Part shown: positions 10,261-22,025 of the stretch, piece after piece
How positions within the stretch are numbered: position 1 is the first letter of the stretch
Layout of the letters: each line of letters begins with the position of its first letter
Origin: Volvariella volvacea V23
Lineage: Eukaryota; Basidiomycota; Agaricomycetes; Agaricales; Pluteaceae
Length of the DNA stretch: 64,000 bases
Direction of reading: 5' to 3'
Assembly: GCA_000349905.1 (NCBI GenBank)
Contig: KB722739.1
Coordinates: 2,050,138 to 2,114,137, forward strand
The notes under the pieces: generated by a model
Seen by the model: the letters and a program-made list of their open reading frames with translations, nothing else
The model's database searches: none
Told to the model about the DNA's origin: nothing
Made by a program: the position numbers and the translations under genes

Positions 10261-11116
10261 CAGGCGGTATGTTGCGCGAGTTGGGAGAGAGGAAATAAAG
10301 AAGTATTAATCGAGTGGATTCAGATATAATACATCCGTAGCTTGAGATCGCTGATACATCAGCTCCCTGAAATGTGCGTGGATTCTATCATATCAATCCC
10401 ATCATAGTTATGGGGATTCATGCAGAACGCGTATTGTCAGGCTTGGCCTTACCCTCGTGGCATTTGTTACGGAGTAAGCTCCAAAGAGAGGATATTGCCC
10501 GACGCGTGTTGTACCAAGATGGTTATAGTTGAACAAACGGTGCAGTCAAAGCAATCACTCGTGTCCAGAAGAAGGATGCAGATACCACATCATGGTCGGG
10601 CCCATTTTCTTTGATGCATGAACGGGCCCCGCGTCAGGACCTGATCCCTTACCAAGCGAATGCCCTCTGATTGGCTTCGCATTTAATGCAACAATCGGCT
10701 TTGAGATAGTAGAGTGGTAAGTATTATAACGTGGGGAAAGACTTGGAACACAAGAGACCGTCGATCAGAAAGGGCATTGCGGAGGGCAGAATGGAAGAGT
10801 TGGAAGCTGGTCTCCCATATATACCCCGTTGATGTTATGCCGCTTCTATTCCTCTAAGAATTATGCCCTATATGCGTCCAAAGAGCATCACGGCAATGTC
10901 TCTAGCAATAGTAAATCACCAAGTGATGACTAATGTGGTAGAATAGAACATTCAGGAGGTGTGAAGAGATGTAAATGATAATGTATTACAAAAAGGACCG
11001 AAAATGCAACACCATTAAGACCTACTAGGTCTGAGAAACAGTGTCCCGAATAAGTTTCTCAGTTGAGGGGGCTGTCCAGATAAAGCTATCTTCCTAAACT
11101 TTGTCATCGCTAGGAC
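10261..11116. other. no gene seen
   Basis: Upstream region of the STAND gene that starts at 10260, and downstream region of the NACHT pseudogene ending at 11117. A short frame at 10420-10614 has no support. Confidence 0.5.
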
Positions 11117-12801
11117 CTAAGGGCAGTCGGTCAATGGATGGCACGATGATAGAAATATTCTCAGTACCTTGGAGAACTGATTGAGCCACGCACGAAAGCT
11201 AGCATAAACGATAGAAAGGTCTTCGCTTTGTAACAGGTACCAGCGCCGAATCCAAGATGAAAAATCAAACCTCTTCAATGCAGCTAGTATACGCCTCTCC
11301 AAAGCGGGGTCGATATGCTTCAGTAATAATACATTGATGCGAGTGCAAAGTGTCAATCAGACAGTAAGCATGCCAGGAGGAATAGTTGATTGGTCGTGGT
11401 TCCCAGCAACCCGAAGGCTGCGTTCAAGAGCCTCGATGCAGTATTGAGTCCAGCGGAGGCGGAATCAACCATTTATTTCCCCACGCTGAGAGGAAGATAA
11501 GAATTTTTGGAATGTAGAAAGGTAGAAAGTGATGGGTTGTCTGTTGGAAATGGGTATTCGAAGGACAGCATGAAATGGTCGCAGCACGATGTGGCACTCA
11601 TCTGGAGAAGATTTCCAGAAGGTGGAGAGGCCATCGGTGCTCTCATATTGTGTGTGAATGATATGGAATAAGCAGTGGCGGCAAGGGGGGGCTTGATTTT
11701 CGGTGAGGGTCGAGTATGCTGAAGTCATGAAATTTTCGTAAACGTCATCAAGATCTATATAGTCAACGGCGTCAAAGTCTTCATTGGTCGGAATCATACC
11801 TATCCCCTGGAGACCTCCTATCCCCTGGAGACCTCGACCTAGCCCGATTGGTATCCCAATATATGGGCGTATGAAATCAATGACAGAGTATCGACCATCT
11901 ACACTCTCCAAATAACGCTCGATGGCCTCTTCCATCTCACGCCTTTTTTCGTCTGTACTTGTCTCCTAAGCGTCCACGTATATCCTGGCCTCGGAGAAGC
12001 AACCTTCTCATATCTGAGCGTGCCATATTCGAGTCCCCCAGCTCGATGGTCGTGCGGAACAAAGTAGGATACCGTAGCTGAAGCTCAGTAAACTCGCGCT
12101 TGATGTGCCACTCGGGTCGACTAGTAATATGCACAGTAATTGGGAATGCTCGACATAGATGAACCAACTTGTTCATCAACCATAGTTGGTCTGGTTTTGA
12201 GTTGCACGCATCAAGGCCGTCTATGATGATGAGGGTTCGAAAGAAGGGTCTTTCTGTAACCTGAGATAACGTGTCGAGCACGAACCTTTGCCACTGAACA
12301 TCAGGGGAGGCATGAAGGATCGACGGATCACTTCGAATGGTGCGAGATAGGTATTTACGAGCATCTGCAGAGAAGAAACTAAGGCAGGAAGCGATTGCAG
12401 CGGCGATCCCCGCCATTGCATCGGATTGTCCTGGGTGCTCTTTGGTGATCAACTTTCCGGTGTCGGAAAGATGAAATGCGAGGGACATAGCAATTGCGCT
12501 TTTTCCAACTCTGATAGATCCTGTAAGCCATAACATTCTTGATTGAGACGTAAGATCGTAAGTCCATGTCTCAATGTCTTGTAGCGTGTCATTTCGGGTG
12601 CCTTCAAAGCATCCAAATACTGGGCCGGTATCATGAAAAACGCAAATGGGAACGACTTGAAAGAGAGCCGCAATCGGGTCTAAACATTGCAACTAGTGAG
12701 CCTGGGTAGTGGTAGTATGAGAAATACTTATTACCACCAATTCTTGTCGTAAGGGAGGTTACTCGGTACTGCACATTTATGATGCCACATTCTTCAGGCA
12801 T
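11117..12801 (-). pseudogene. decayed NACHT-domain NTPase, second copy
   Basis: Closely related to the intact gene at 5480-7084. Exon 1 (12801-12735) starts with ATG and encodes MPEECGIINVQYRVTSL; a 54 bp intron (GTAATA...TTTAG) follows, in the same place and phase as in the intact gene. Walker A is kept (LTGSIRVGKSAIA), as is Walker B (LIIIDGLDAC) and the ITSRPEWHIKREF motif. Three lesions break it. A run of six A/T at about 11944-11949 shifts the frame. TGA stops lie at 11467-11465 and 11359-11357, the latter at a position that is Trp in the intact copy. The tail (FDFSSWIRRWYLLQSEDL) remains readable. An 18 bp tandem duplication lies inside it. Without correction, only the N-terminal NTPase part could be made. 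Confidence 0.88.
11800..11835 (-). repeat. 18-bp perfect tandem duplication inside the NACHT pseudogene
   Basis: The unit ctatcccctggagacctc occurs twice in direct succession, 11800-11817 and 11818-11835. In the reading frame it repeats six residues (GLQGIG twice within GLGRGLQGIGGLQGIGM). The intact paralog lacks it. It is in frame and so not one of the inactivating lesions. Confidence 0.95.
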
Positions 12802-13017
12802 AAAGGGTACCTAACCTTCGTTCAGCGCGTCGGCGGTTGTTTGGCAACCGCAGCGAGTCCAAACAACAGAAAATGGTTTTTCTCGTGACGCTATATTCCT
12901 AAAAAGGTCATCATTGCATCCTCGTGACTCGATATTTCGATGCGCTTATTCTTCTGTGCTCAATCTAGAGTTTACTCTTTAACCGCCCACCATCATCGCA
13001 CTTTCTTCACGACCATC

Positions 13018-14707
13018 ATGTCTAGACGTTCTCATTCTCCTTCTGCCTCGCCGCGCTCTACGAAACGAGCACGAATAGACCACCTAACCTCGGAGGATTT
13101 CAAGAACGGGATTGTCCTTGCACCAATGGTGCGATCTGGCGCTTGTACGTCTTGATCGGCTCTAGGAATTCAAGAAAAGGTCTAATCTTTCCGTCTGCTC
13201 GTGTCTTGAGTGTAGTGCCGACACGTCTATTTGCTTTGAAACATGGGGCAAAGCTGGTGTGGGGACCTGAGATGGTGGACAAAGCTATTTTGCATTCTGA
13301 GCGGGTAGTCGACCGTGCGTCAGCGGATATCATATGGCTCCTACTGATTACTGATTTGAAGTGGAATTAACAGCTGCGACAGGTGTCGTCTCATATAACG
13401 GCAAATCACGAGCTATATTCACCACCCATCCTATCGAAAAGCCGTACCTTATATATCAGATAGGATCCGCAGACCCAGAACTGGCCGTTCAAGCGGCTCT
13501 TACCGTGAAAGACGACGTCTCAGGAGTTGACCTCAACTGTGGCTGCCCAAAGCCCTTTTCCACTCATGCCGGAATGGGAGCTGCGCTACTCACCAATCCA
13601 GACCTGTTATGCTCAATTTTAACCGCACTGAGAAAGGCTCTCCCACAAGAAATTACTGTATCTGCGAAAATTCGACTGCTGCCTTCACAAGAAGATACGC
13701 TGAAGCTTGTGGAGAGGATTGTGGGTACAGGGATAAGTGCCTTGACTGTGCACTGTAGAACAAGAAACATGAGGGATAAGGATAAAGCGCTGCCGGAGAG
13801 GCTGAAAGACATTGTAGAGCTGGCGAAGAAACTTAATCCCAATATCGCCGTTATTGAGAATGGAGATTGTATAGGAGTAGAGGACGCCGCTAGAATCCGT
13901 GAACTCACAGGCACGTCTTGTGCTCATCATTGTGACTGAAACTGACGAAGTGGAATATAGGTGCCGATTCCGTAATGATTGCTCGCGCTGCCGAGTCGAA
14001 CCCGAGTATATTCGCCAAGGAACCGTTGCAGGACGTCGAAAGATCGCTTATACCATCATACCTCCGTTTAGTGAGCCACCCAATTTCTTGTCACGCATAT
14101 ACCCTGACCTCGCACCATCTTCTTTTAGTCCCAATACCTCGGAAACCACTGGACTTTAACTAAATTCTGCGCACTCCAGTTCACCGCTCCAAGGCTGACG
14201 ATGACTAAAAGCGAGGCTGTAGATTTCAAAAACTCGCTAGCAAAATCGAAAGGATTCGAAGATGTCGAGAGTGTGGTGGGTGAATGGACGGGTGAACAGG
14301 AGATGAAGGAGATCATCGAGGTTATTGAAGCAAGACCACCTAGGGTGCGGACGGAGATCTCAGCTGACGAGGGAGCAGAGGCGTCGACGATTGGGGTACA
14401 GGCAAACTTGACTCCTGAGGAGGGCGAAACGAGCACGAGAGCTTCATCCGAAACCGCCCCCACCATTAAGACGCCGAGCCCAGTGGAAGAAGAAACGGAC
14501 ACTCGTGTCACAGAGGGATACATAACACCAGTAGGCACACAGGACCCCGAAATGCTGAAAAATCTCGGAGAGCGAGCGCCTCTGTTTCCTGAGCATGAAA
14601 ATCTAAGACCGGTACCTGCTGCTGTGTCGGGTATAGACCCTGTGACGCCTACACCTACACCCGCCCCCGCCCCTGCACACGTTTCGAAGGTTCAGGCTTT
14701 GGTCTGA
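13018..14707 (+). CDS. DUS2: tRNA-dihydrouridine synthase 2 (DUS2 family)
   Basis: An FMN enzyme that reduces uridine to dihydrouridine in the tRNA D-loop using NADPH (position 20 in the yeast enzyme of this type). Five exons fit with consistent phases: 13018-13144, 13216-13314, 13362-13910, 13961-14070 and 14129-14707, giving 487 residues. The N-terminus MSRRSHSPSASPRSTKRARI is basic and nucleus-like. Core motifs follow: NGIVLAPMVRSGALPTRLFA (FMN-binding start of the barrel), GVDLNCGCPKPFSTHAGMGA with the catalytic Cys, KIRLLPSQEDTLKLVERI, ALTVHCRTR, IENGD and SVMIARAAESNPSIF. The C-terminus beyond about residue 350 is a low-complexity Glu/Thr/Pro-rich tail ending in repeated TPTPAPAPA-like residues. 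Intron 3 (13911-13960) appears to use a GC donor. It is a normal housekeeping gene flanked on both sides by decayed NACHT genes. Confidence 0.93.
13911..13960 (+). other. DUS2: GC-AG intron in DUS2
   Basis: The conserved junction RELTG / ADSVMIARAA can be formed only if the exon ends ...CTCACAG and the intron starts GCACGT, ending TATAG. The alternative GT four bases later (GTCTTG) gives the wrong phase. The length, 50 bp, is typical for the window. Confidence 0.7.
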
Positions 14708-15060
14708 GCTGCATGATAGCATTGATTTAGATGTGTAGTATTCGCTTTGATTGTTCTGAGTGCATGCGTGTATCTTATTCATTGATTATTGAACACTATT
14801 CCTCTAACCCCTCAATCATAAAGTATCCACGACAAGTGGAGAAAAGTCTGAAAAGACACCACAAGACGATCTTCAGTTAGATCCGCGCATATAATCAACG
14901 GAAAATTATAGTATTCAAGCTCAATCAAGCCAGATTGGAAAGCAACTTTCTGAGCAGCTGCATTACCTTCCCTTCGTTAGTATTTCTTGATAATGCGTTC
15001 TCTGGGAATTTAACTCCAACAATAGTCTATTGAGGTAGACGCGTCAGATGCTGATTATAT
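14708..15060. other. no gene seen
   Basis: Converging 3' ends of DUS2 (plus) and the third NACHT copy (minus). No feature recognised. Confidence 0.5.
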
Positions 15061-16535
15061 CTAGAGAAGCTTGCACACACCTTGGATAATTGTCGCAACC
15101 ACATTCGAAACTCTGCGAATTCTGCGACAGATCTTCGTCCTGCAAGTTATACCACTCTTGAACCCACGAATCTTTTTCAACTTGGTCAACACTTGCTTGC
15201 GCATCGAGGGATACACATTTTTCAATATGCTCGCATTAAGGATGGGAGCAATGGTGAGCCACAGCCAGACCATTCCTTCAGGGAAGCTAGCGTGGCGATG
15301 ATATTGTCCAGCAATATCAAGACTATGCATGAGTGCGTCGACACGTAGCTTTGGGCGACGTCGTGGAATACAATAATCGCCATTATTGCCACCCCTGTGG
15401 CGAGATGATAGGAAATTCCCAAATGTAGGAAGACGAAATGTGATGGGTTTCGGTCAGACATAGGGATATAAAGGACAGAATGAAGTAGTTGGAGGGTATT
15501 GTGTATTTCCTCAGGCGAACGTTTCCAAAAGATAGAAAGTCCATCGACGCTCTCTGGTCGAACATGCATAAGGTGGAAGAGTAATCAGTGGCATAATGCT
15601 TTTTGATCTTCAGTCAAGCCCGAATATGCAGAATTCACGACCTCCTCATAAATCTCGTCAAGACACCAGTAAGTTGTTGCTTCTATGTCATCTTCTGTTA
15701 GTGTTGCGTCAATTGCAGGGCCCACTCCCCGAAGGCTCTTCTCCATCAGCCCCACAGCATCACCTGAATAGTAGACAATACAATACTGTCCACCGACTTT
15801 AGAGAAATAACGATGAAGAGAGTCATCAAATTCCCGTGTTTTTGACTCCATACATTCTTCTACTTGGCGATGAAGCAGTCGAAACTGGTTGTACAGCAGT
15901 GCTCGTAGATCTAAAGGAGCTATTTCTGAGTGTCCTAACTCGATGGTCGGACGGAAGAGGGTGGGGTAATAGTCCTGAAGTCTAGTAAATTCCCGTTTCA
16001 AATGCCATTCTGGGCGGCCGGCGATCAGCAATACGATAGAGAAGGATCGACACAAGTCAACCAATTTTTGGATTACTCATAGCTGGTCTTCCTTCGATCT
16101 GCAGACGTCAATACCATCCACTACAATGAGGGGCCGAGAAGAAGGTCGTTGGTAATTGACTTCAACGTGTTGACCACGAGTTTTTGTCACTGGCCCTCGA
16201 GTTTGGTGTGGACAATGGATGGATCATCCAACACGGCACGAGAGACGTGATCGTATGCCTCTCTTGAGAAGTAGCACATGCGAAATGCAATTGCTGCTGC
16301 TATGCTGTTTGTTGTATGAGATTGACCTAGCGGGGCGTCCGTCCACCATAAAGTAATCTCCGACCAATAGCTGGTCATCGTAAAGCATCTTCGTCGTTGT
16401 TGCAGGAACAGCAGTTTTTCCGACTTTGAGCGATCTGGTGAGCCATAAAATGTGCGAAGTGGCGTTCACATCTCGAATCCATGATACGATGTCAAGAATG
16501 ACCTTCTTGCGCATGCCTTCGAAACACCTGGCCAT
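15061..16535 (-). pseudogene. decayed NACHT-domain NTPase, third copy
   Basis: Homologous along its length to the intact NACHT gene at 5480. The N-terminal part (KVILDIVSWIRDVNATSHIL) leads to a damaged P-loop, TRSLKVGKT, where the first Walker A Gly is replaced by Arg. The frame shifts after DYFMVDG. In-frame TGA stops occur at 16189-16187 (Trp in the intact copy: DQWERL against GQ*QKL), 16079-16077 (Trp: QLWIINQL against QL*VIQKL) and 15587-15585 (Arg position). Readable remnants include AGRPEWHLKREFTRL, RYFSKVGGQY and IFWKRSPEEIH. A further frame change occurs near 15400. It cannot encode a working NTPase. The 5' exon cannot be placed beyond about 16560. Confidence 0.88.
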
Positions 16536-17124
16536 ATAACAGTTATCATGAAGAAAACATGTGAGGGGATAGCACTGCAGAGTATGTCGAGAGGCTTGGC
16601 GTCATTAAAAAAAGGCAGGGGCAAGACGACTCTTACCTTCGTTAAGGCCTCCCCAAATCGTCATGGCAGAAGGCTTCTGAAAATTTTATTTATTTGCAGC
16701 CCAAGATAATTAATGAAATTATAAGTGATAGACACCTCCAGCTATAAGTGATAGACACCTCCAGCTGTTCCTCAGGTTCTGGAATCGTGAGATGACGCCC
16801 TTACGTCCTTAAACCCAGAGTCTCATTTTCACTTGATATGCACCACCTTTCACCATGCCGCTATCTTTCTCAAACTCTTGCCTTTACTGAACAACTCAAT
16901 CTCAATGATTATTGCACTTCATTAGTGAGGAAGAGGGGTAACAGCTCGTTATTATCATACATCCGTATCATGAACTAATGGTATACTCCTGTCCGATAAT
17001 TCCAGTCCGACTGTTGTCTCATTGCGATGGACGTTGAAAAGCGTTGCCGGGTATCGCGTCGTATCATATTCATACCATTTCGTCTCAAGACATCATCCAT
17101 TACATCACCCCACCATCATCCATC
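16536..17124. other. intergenic, with a short tandem repeat
   Basis: Upstream region of the third NACHT copy and downstream region of the antiporter gene. The only structure seen is the duplicated 23-mer listed separately. Confidence 0.5.
16721..16766. repeat. 23-bp perfect tandem duplication
   Basis: The 23-mer starting ataagtgatagacacctcca at 16721 is repeated exactly at 16744-16766. It lies upstream of the decayed NACHT copy, outside any gene I can support. Confidence 0.95.
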
Positions 17125-20100
17125 CTAAGTCTGTTCCTGCGCAGCCTGCAAAACCAAAACCCCAGCCCCAACGCCCGAAACGACAAACGCGGTCCCAACC
17201 TCTCCTACAGTCTTCATCACCTCCCCAGCCATACCAGGGTGAGGTATATTCCCACCTCCACCAGCCGAACCAGCACCGCCCGAACTTGCAGTCGTCATAG
17301 CGCTAAACCCACTTCCCAAATTCCCTAATCCAGTCGGTCCGCCGGTACTTCCGGGTTGATTCCCACCCGACCCACGGCCCAGGTATTCTTCGACGATGCC
17401 TTTCAGCTCTTTATGGTGACTCTCCACAGCCAACCGTCTCGAACGACCAGTGACGACGATCAGCCTCCTAGTCGCAGAACCGAAAGATCCAAAATGCTTC
17501 TGCCGGACATTAACACCCGCTCCAGGAACTCCTGCACGCATGAGGCTTCTTGCTTCCTGCAACGCAGCATGAAGCGGCACGGGCGTAGCGAGTTCCTTGA
17601 ACTCGATCCTTGTCAACGCAGCAGCGACTTGAGGGTTGGAGTGAGGAATCGTCGTGGACTGTGCCCAAGCAATGTTATCCGCCGTCTCTGACTGCATCCG
17701 TGTTTCTGTGGTATGTCGACCATAAACGGTATCTTGAGGTATAGCCTAGTAAACCAAATAAGCTCGCTTTGCCCGAAAATGTAACCACTCTAGAAACTTA
17801 CGGAAGTCACACTCAGAAGGTTAACATCCTCCGTCTTCTCCGTCTGCGTAACCATTGGGGACTGTCCCTGAGCCTGCCCATGAACGATCGCAGCCTGAGG
17901 TGTCGTAACCCCTCCACCTCCAACCGGTCCATCCGTCTTTGACAACCTCATCACCGTCGCCGTAACATTCGGATTCATGCAAAGCTGCACCACAAAGCTC
18001 AACGCCAAGCGATCATCCGGTCCACCAACGAACGGCAAGAATATATGCTGGGTATTCGGCGTCCTACCCTTGTCCGCGCCAATCCCCAATCCGATACCAA
18101 GGGAACTGGTGCTGAACCGGTTCATATCAACAAACAACCCGACATCCTTGGTTTTCCCTGCATGCGCGAAAACTCCTCTCACAAAGGTCGAGTGTCTCGC
18201 CGAGCCATCAGATGGAGTGTTGGTATTACCACTCGAACCGCCAAAAAGTGCATCGAAAGGGTTGATAACAGGGCTCGAATACACCTTGGGCGTGTTGGCA
18301 CCCGAAGGCGTAGCAGCGCCAGATACACCCCGGCTTTGCGTACTGGTCATCGTAAAGCCCGATCCATTATGTGAACGTGAGCCTCCAAAGGTGTTATGCA
18401 GGGCCCAGGGGATGATGACCACATCTGCTTCCTCTCTCCACGCCCATTCCTTGACGGTCAACGGCATCTCGTCGTTTTTGACAATCTCCAAATCTGGCGA
18501 GACAGTCGCACCCTCTTCGGCAGCATGTCCGTATCCGAGTCCACCGAGTCGGTCGTCTTCTTCAAATTCCACATGGCCTTCTTGAGGGTGTCTACGTTCT
18601 TCCTGTACACTCACTGGTTCACCAGCACCTGTGGGGATAGGCTCATTCGCGGTATGCGACTGAATACCCAATAACGCCACAAAAGTCCGATAAATAGCTA
18701 GTATAGCATCCGTCCGAAGGAGCACATCCGTTGCAGACGATTTCATAACTGCCGAATGTCGATCCGTCAATTCGAGAAGCCGAAGAGCAGAGATATGAAT
18801 AGCGTGGAACGACGAGCTTCCTTTTGCATGACTACGGTCACTCTTGTGGCTGTTGACGCTTCTTGACGTTCGTTTCTTCTTTCCCGAGACCGAGTGGGTG
18901 TCCCGTCCTCTATCATCGTCCAGCAGAGGCGGCGGTTGAATCAACTGAGTAATAGCCATTACACCGGGTAGGTGCTCCAATTTGTCCAAAACGACAGCAA
19001 AACGTCTTCGGACCCTTCCAATAGGACCACGGTCGCTATCACTCCCTTCATCCGATCTTCTTATCCTGCCCTTCTCCTTCTCGCTCTCGCGTGCGTGGGC
19101 ATCCGCCTCGTCATCAGCTACGTTGTTAAAGTTTGCTCCCGACTTTGCGATGCGAACGCGTAGGTGAGATGGGTATAAGGTTGTAACGAGTGGAGTCGTG
19201 ATGAACGTAAGCAACAAGGCTTCCAGAACGAACATCGAGAATACGCGCTGCGGAGTAATGCGAACTCGGATCACATCCAACCCTGATGACGAAAGAGTAT
19301 CTTACTGGTGATAAGATTCCAGCACTTAAACCGACATTTAGGACAATTAGCTCTACAAGCCCTTTGCAGCTCATCAGCGAGCCAATTGCACCGGCTTCGC
19401 GCCAGTTGAAGCCAGCGAAATACTTCGCTGATAAAGCGCATCCTCCAAATTTGCCAACGAAAGCGAGAATGATTATAGCAATGGTATATCCCCATGTGAT
19501 TCCTGATCCTGTATTAGCAACATATTGAATCAGGCTTTAAGTTAGAATTACCGTCATTTAACAATCTGAGGTTGGTCGACAAGCCCGAAAGGGTAAAGTA
19601 CTATAACACCGGATAAGCTCAGTCCAAAGATTTGGATGAGAAACGGCTACGTACCAATGGGAGGAAAATAATGGCCACCATATCCTCCAACTTTTCTGTC
19701 AGCGCGATAGCCAACCCTCCTCGACGAGGGACAATCAAGCCAGCAATAAATGCGCCTTATCCAATTCATGAATTTTTGACCAAGATTAAGCGCATATAGA
19801 CTGACCAAAGATAGCATGTACGCCGATGATATCGGTAAAGAATGCAGATCCGAACACAATAAGCATCGTAGCGGTCATGAAGAATACTGTTGGTCCACCC
19901 TCCACTGCAACAGGTTGTCAGTATTCGATGGCAAAGGAAAGCGCTGCAAGGACACTAACAGCTGCCGGTTTTTCTTGCCAACCAGTAAAGGAAGATTTTC
20001 ACAGGAACGAGCATAAAAATGGTCCACCCAACGCATGTCAGCAAGATCCAAAGAGCGGTTAATCCAGAACCCGCGTTGACCAGGGCAACGCTAAGTGCCA

Positions 20101-21021
20101 GCAAAACCCAACCGACTAGGATAGAGCAGTTGCTCAGCAACACGAAATATGGAGAGAAGAGAAGGCTCACTAATGTCGTTTCCGACACCAGCTGATAATA
20201 CAACAATTCCGACTGTGGTATCCAACAACTTCAACTCGGTCAATATCCTACACAGCACCGGGAAAGCCGTTATGCTATATGCAACGCCTGTGAAAAGCAT
20301 GAAGTGCGTAAACTGGACTCCTTGCCCGTCAGGGCCGGTCATCTCAACCTCTGCGTGAGGCGCCCCTAGTTTGATGAATGAGTTGTACAAGGGGACCGCT
20401 AGAGCAACGCCAAGTCCAAAAGGAATGACCATGCCGAAGAATGCCACGGTGGTGGAAAGTCGGGCATTGCGTTTGATGATAGACCCGTCAATTTCAAGCC
20501 CGACAATGAAGAGGAAGAGACAAAGCCCGATGTTGGCGACCAGAGATAGGTAGGAGCGCGACTCGTCAGGGAATATATGCTCTGTAAATCCAGGGATGGC
20601 ACCAAAAGCAGTGGGCCCTGTGAACCGCAGGTTGAATATATGCGCGCCAAGGGACAAAAACAGGGCGCACCAAGAATAATTCCACCCAAAACCTCCGCTA
20701 TGACCTTTGGTTGGCGCAACTTGCGCAACCCGAGCGACAGCAGGCTGGCTGTCAAGATGATGATGCCTTGAAGCAACCTTAGCACCCCTCCACGACGCGT
20801 TATCCGCGGCGCAACTCACCAACTTGAATGATCCATAGACGAATGGGGTCGTGAGGGTTGAATGCAGTCGGATCCCGTCCATTGAGCAAACCGCCCTGAT
20901 CAACGCGATCGGGATGAGTGTCGTTCTCGCTCTCAACGCCATGATCGCTGGGACATACCTGCTCCGGGGCTGACGCTCTCTTGAAAAGACCGACGATGGT
21001 CCTCGAAAACTCTCTCGTCAT
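17125..21021 (-). CDS. KHA1: K+/H+ antiporter of the CPA2 family (KHA1-like)
   Basis: A monovalent cation/proton exchanger; the yeast homolog acts in internal (Golgi-type) membranes in potassium and pH balance. The start at 21021 gives MTREFSRTIVGLFKRASA, then the typical NPHDPIRLWIIQVG. After a 53 bp intron comes IIILTASLLSLGLRKLRQPK with VIAEVLGGIILG, and after another GPTAFGAIPGFTEHIFPDES. Membrane segments continue through LVANIGLCLFLFIVGLEID, GVAYSITAFPVLCRILTELK, VVLSAGVGNDI joined to VGWVLLALSVALVNAG, FFTDIIGVHAIFGAFIAGLI and SCKGLVELIVLNVG. The long cytosolic tail (from FVLEALLLTFITTPL near 19230) has a conserved block, SALRLLELTDRHSAVMKSS, and ends at 17125 after a Gly-rich stretch and EVMKTVGEVGTAFVVSGVGA. 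About eight or more exons, all in phase. A broken duplicate is at 24482-27030. Intact by reading frame. Confidence 0.92.
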
Positions 21022-22025
21022 GGGGGAAGGAGGGAGAGAGATGGAACGGCCCTGGCAGATAGTGGGGTGGATACTGTGTCGTGGCGTGTTGCCGAGCTTT
21101 GCTTGTACCGATCAGTTACGACCACCCGTTTTCTAGCGGAAAACTGGTGACGCATGAGCCGAAAAAGCGGGCGTACAGTCGTATCCGCCTTGCTCTGTCT
21201 TTCTGCCATCATCGATTTATGGGGAAGACGAGCAGAACGCTGAATCGCCGTCGCGGTCATCACCGGACTCCGGCCACACTCTGTGGCGAGCCATCAATCT
21301 CTCTTACCACCTCCGACCACGGCATGCATCATAATGGAGCGATGGAGCCCGACCCATCCATTCCACTCTAGTCCGCGAATACCTGCTGCGGTCCCAGTGC
21401 CAGAGTGCACCCCGAACTGTGCTTGATAACTCAATGTCTGCACCCTGAACTTGTGTTTATCGGTGGCCCGACCTTGCTATCTATGATTGGCGCTCGCCAG
21501 CTGGGGTCCACCACGTCACCGATTGAATGAAGCTTCCATTTAGATTCGGCAATGGGATCAGCTGCTTCGCAACTGTTCTGGTCATCTCCGAATGACCTGG
21601 CCTCGAGGCTGTTCAGGTGTGTGGCTGGTTGTTTATCGCGTACGTTATCTTATGACCATATGAGTAGCCACCGCTTCACCGGACCCACACAATCTCGTCC
21701 TTGCAGGAACGGCCAACGGACTGAAGCACTGCTCATTCATCCGCGTCCGTTTCTCGCATTTGCGAGTCTGTTGTTGCATTTCAGCACGCATACATTCGCT
21801 CACTTTTGCTCATATTACAGGCATCAGGTCTTGTGCAGACCCAGACAGCATAGTACAACGGAATCTTCTAGAGCTTCCCCGACGAAATCTGCCACACGAC
21901 TTTTCTGTAGGTTGCATCCTTCTTCTGTCGCCAGATTTCGTCAACCAGTTTGGTTGACACTCATCCACCTACATTAAAAATACATATTCAGGTACAGACA
22001 CAAAATTTATAACAGCATAAGTGAA
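21022..22025. other. upstream region of KHA1; partly duplicated at about 27.1-27.5 kb
   Basis: No gene recognised. Short stretches match the region upstream of the KHA1 pseudogene: around 21195 (gctctgtctttctgcc) and 21597 (cctcgaggctgttcaggtg) correspond to about 27200 and 27425. The duplication therefore included the promoter. Confidence 0.6.

Noticed and set aside
17977..18585. Plus-strand 202-codon frame over KHA1
   Set aside because: Antisense shadow of the antiporter tail; no family signature.
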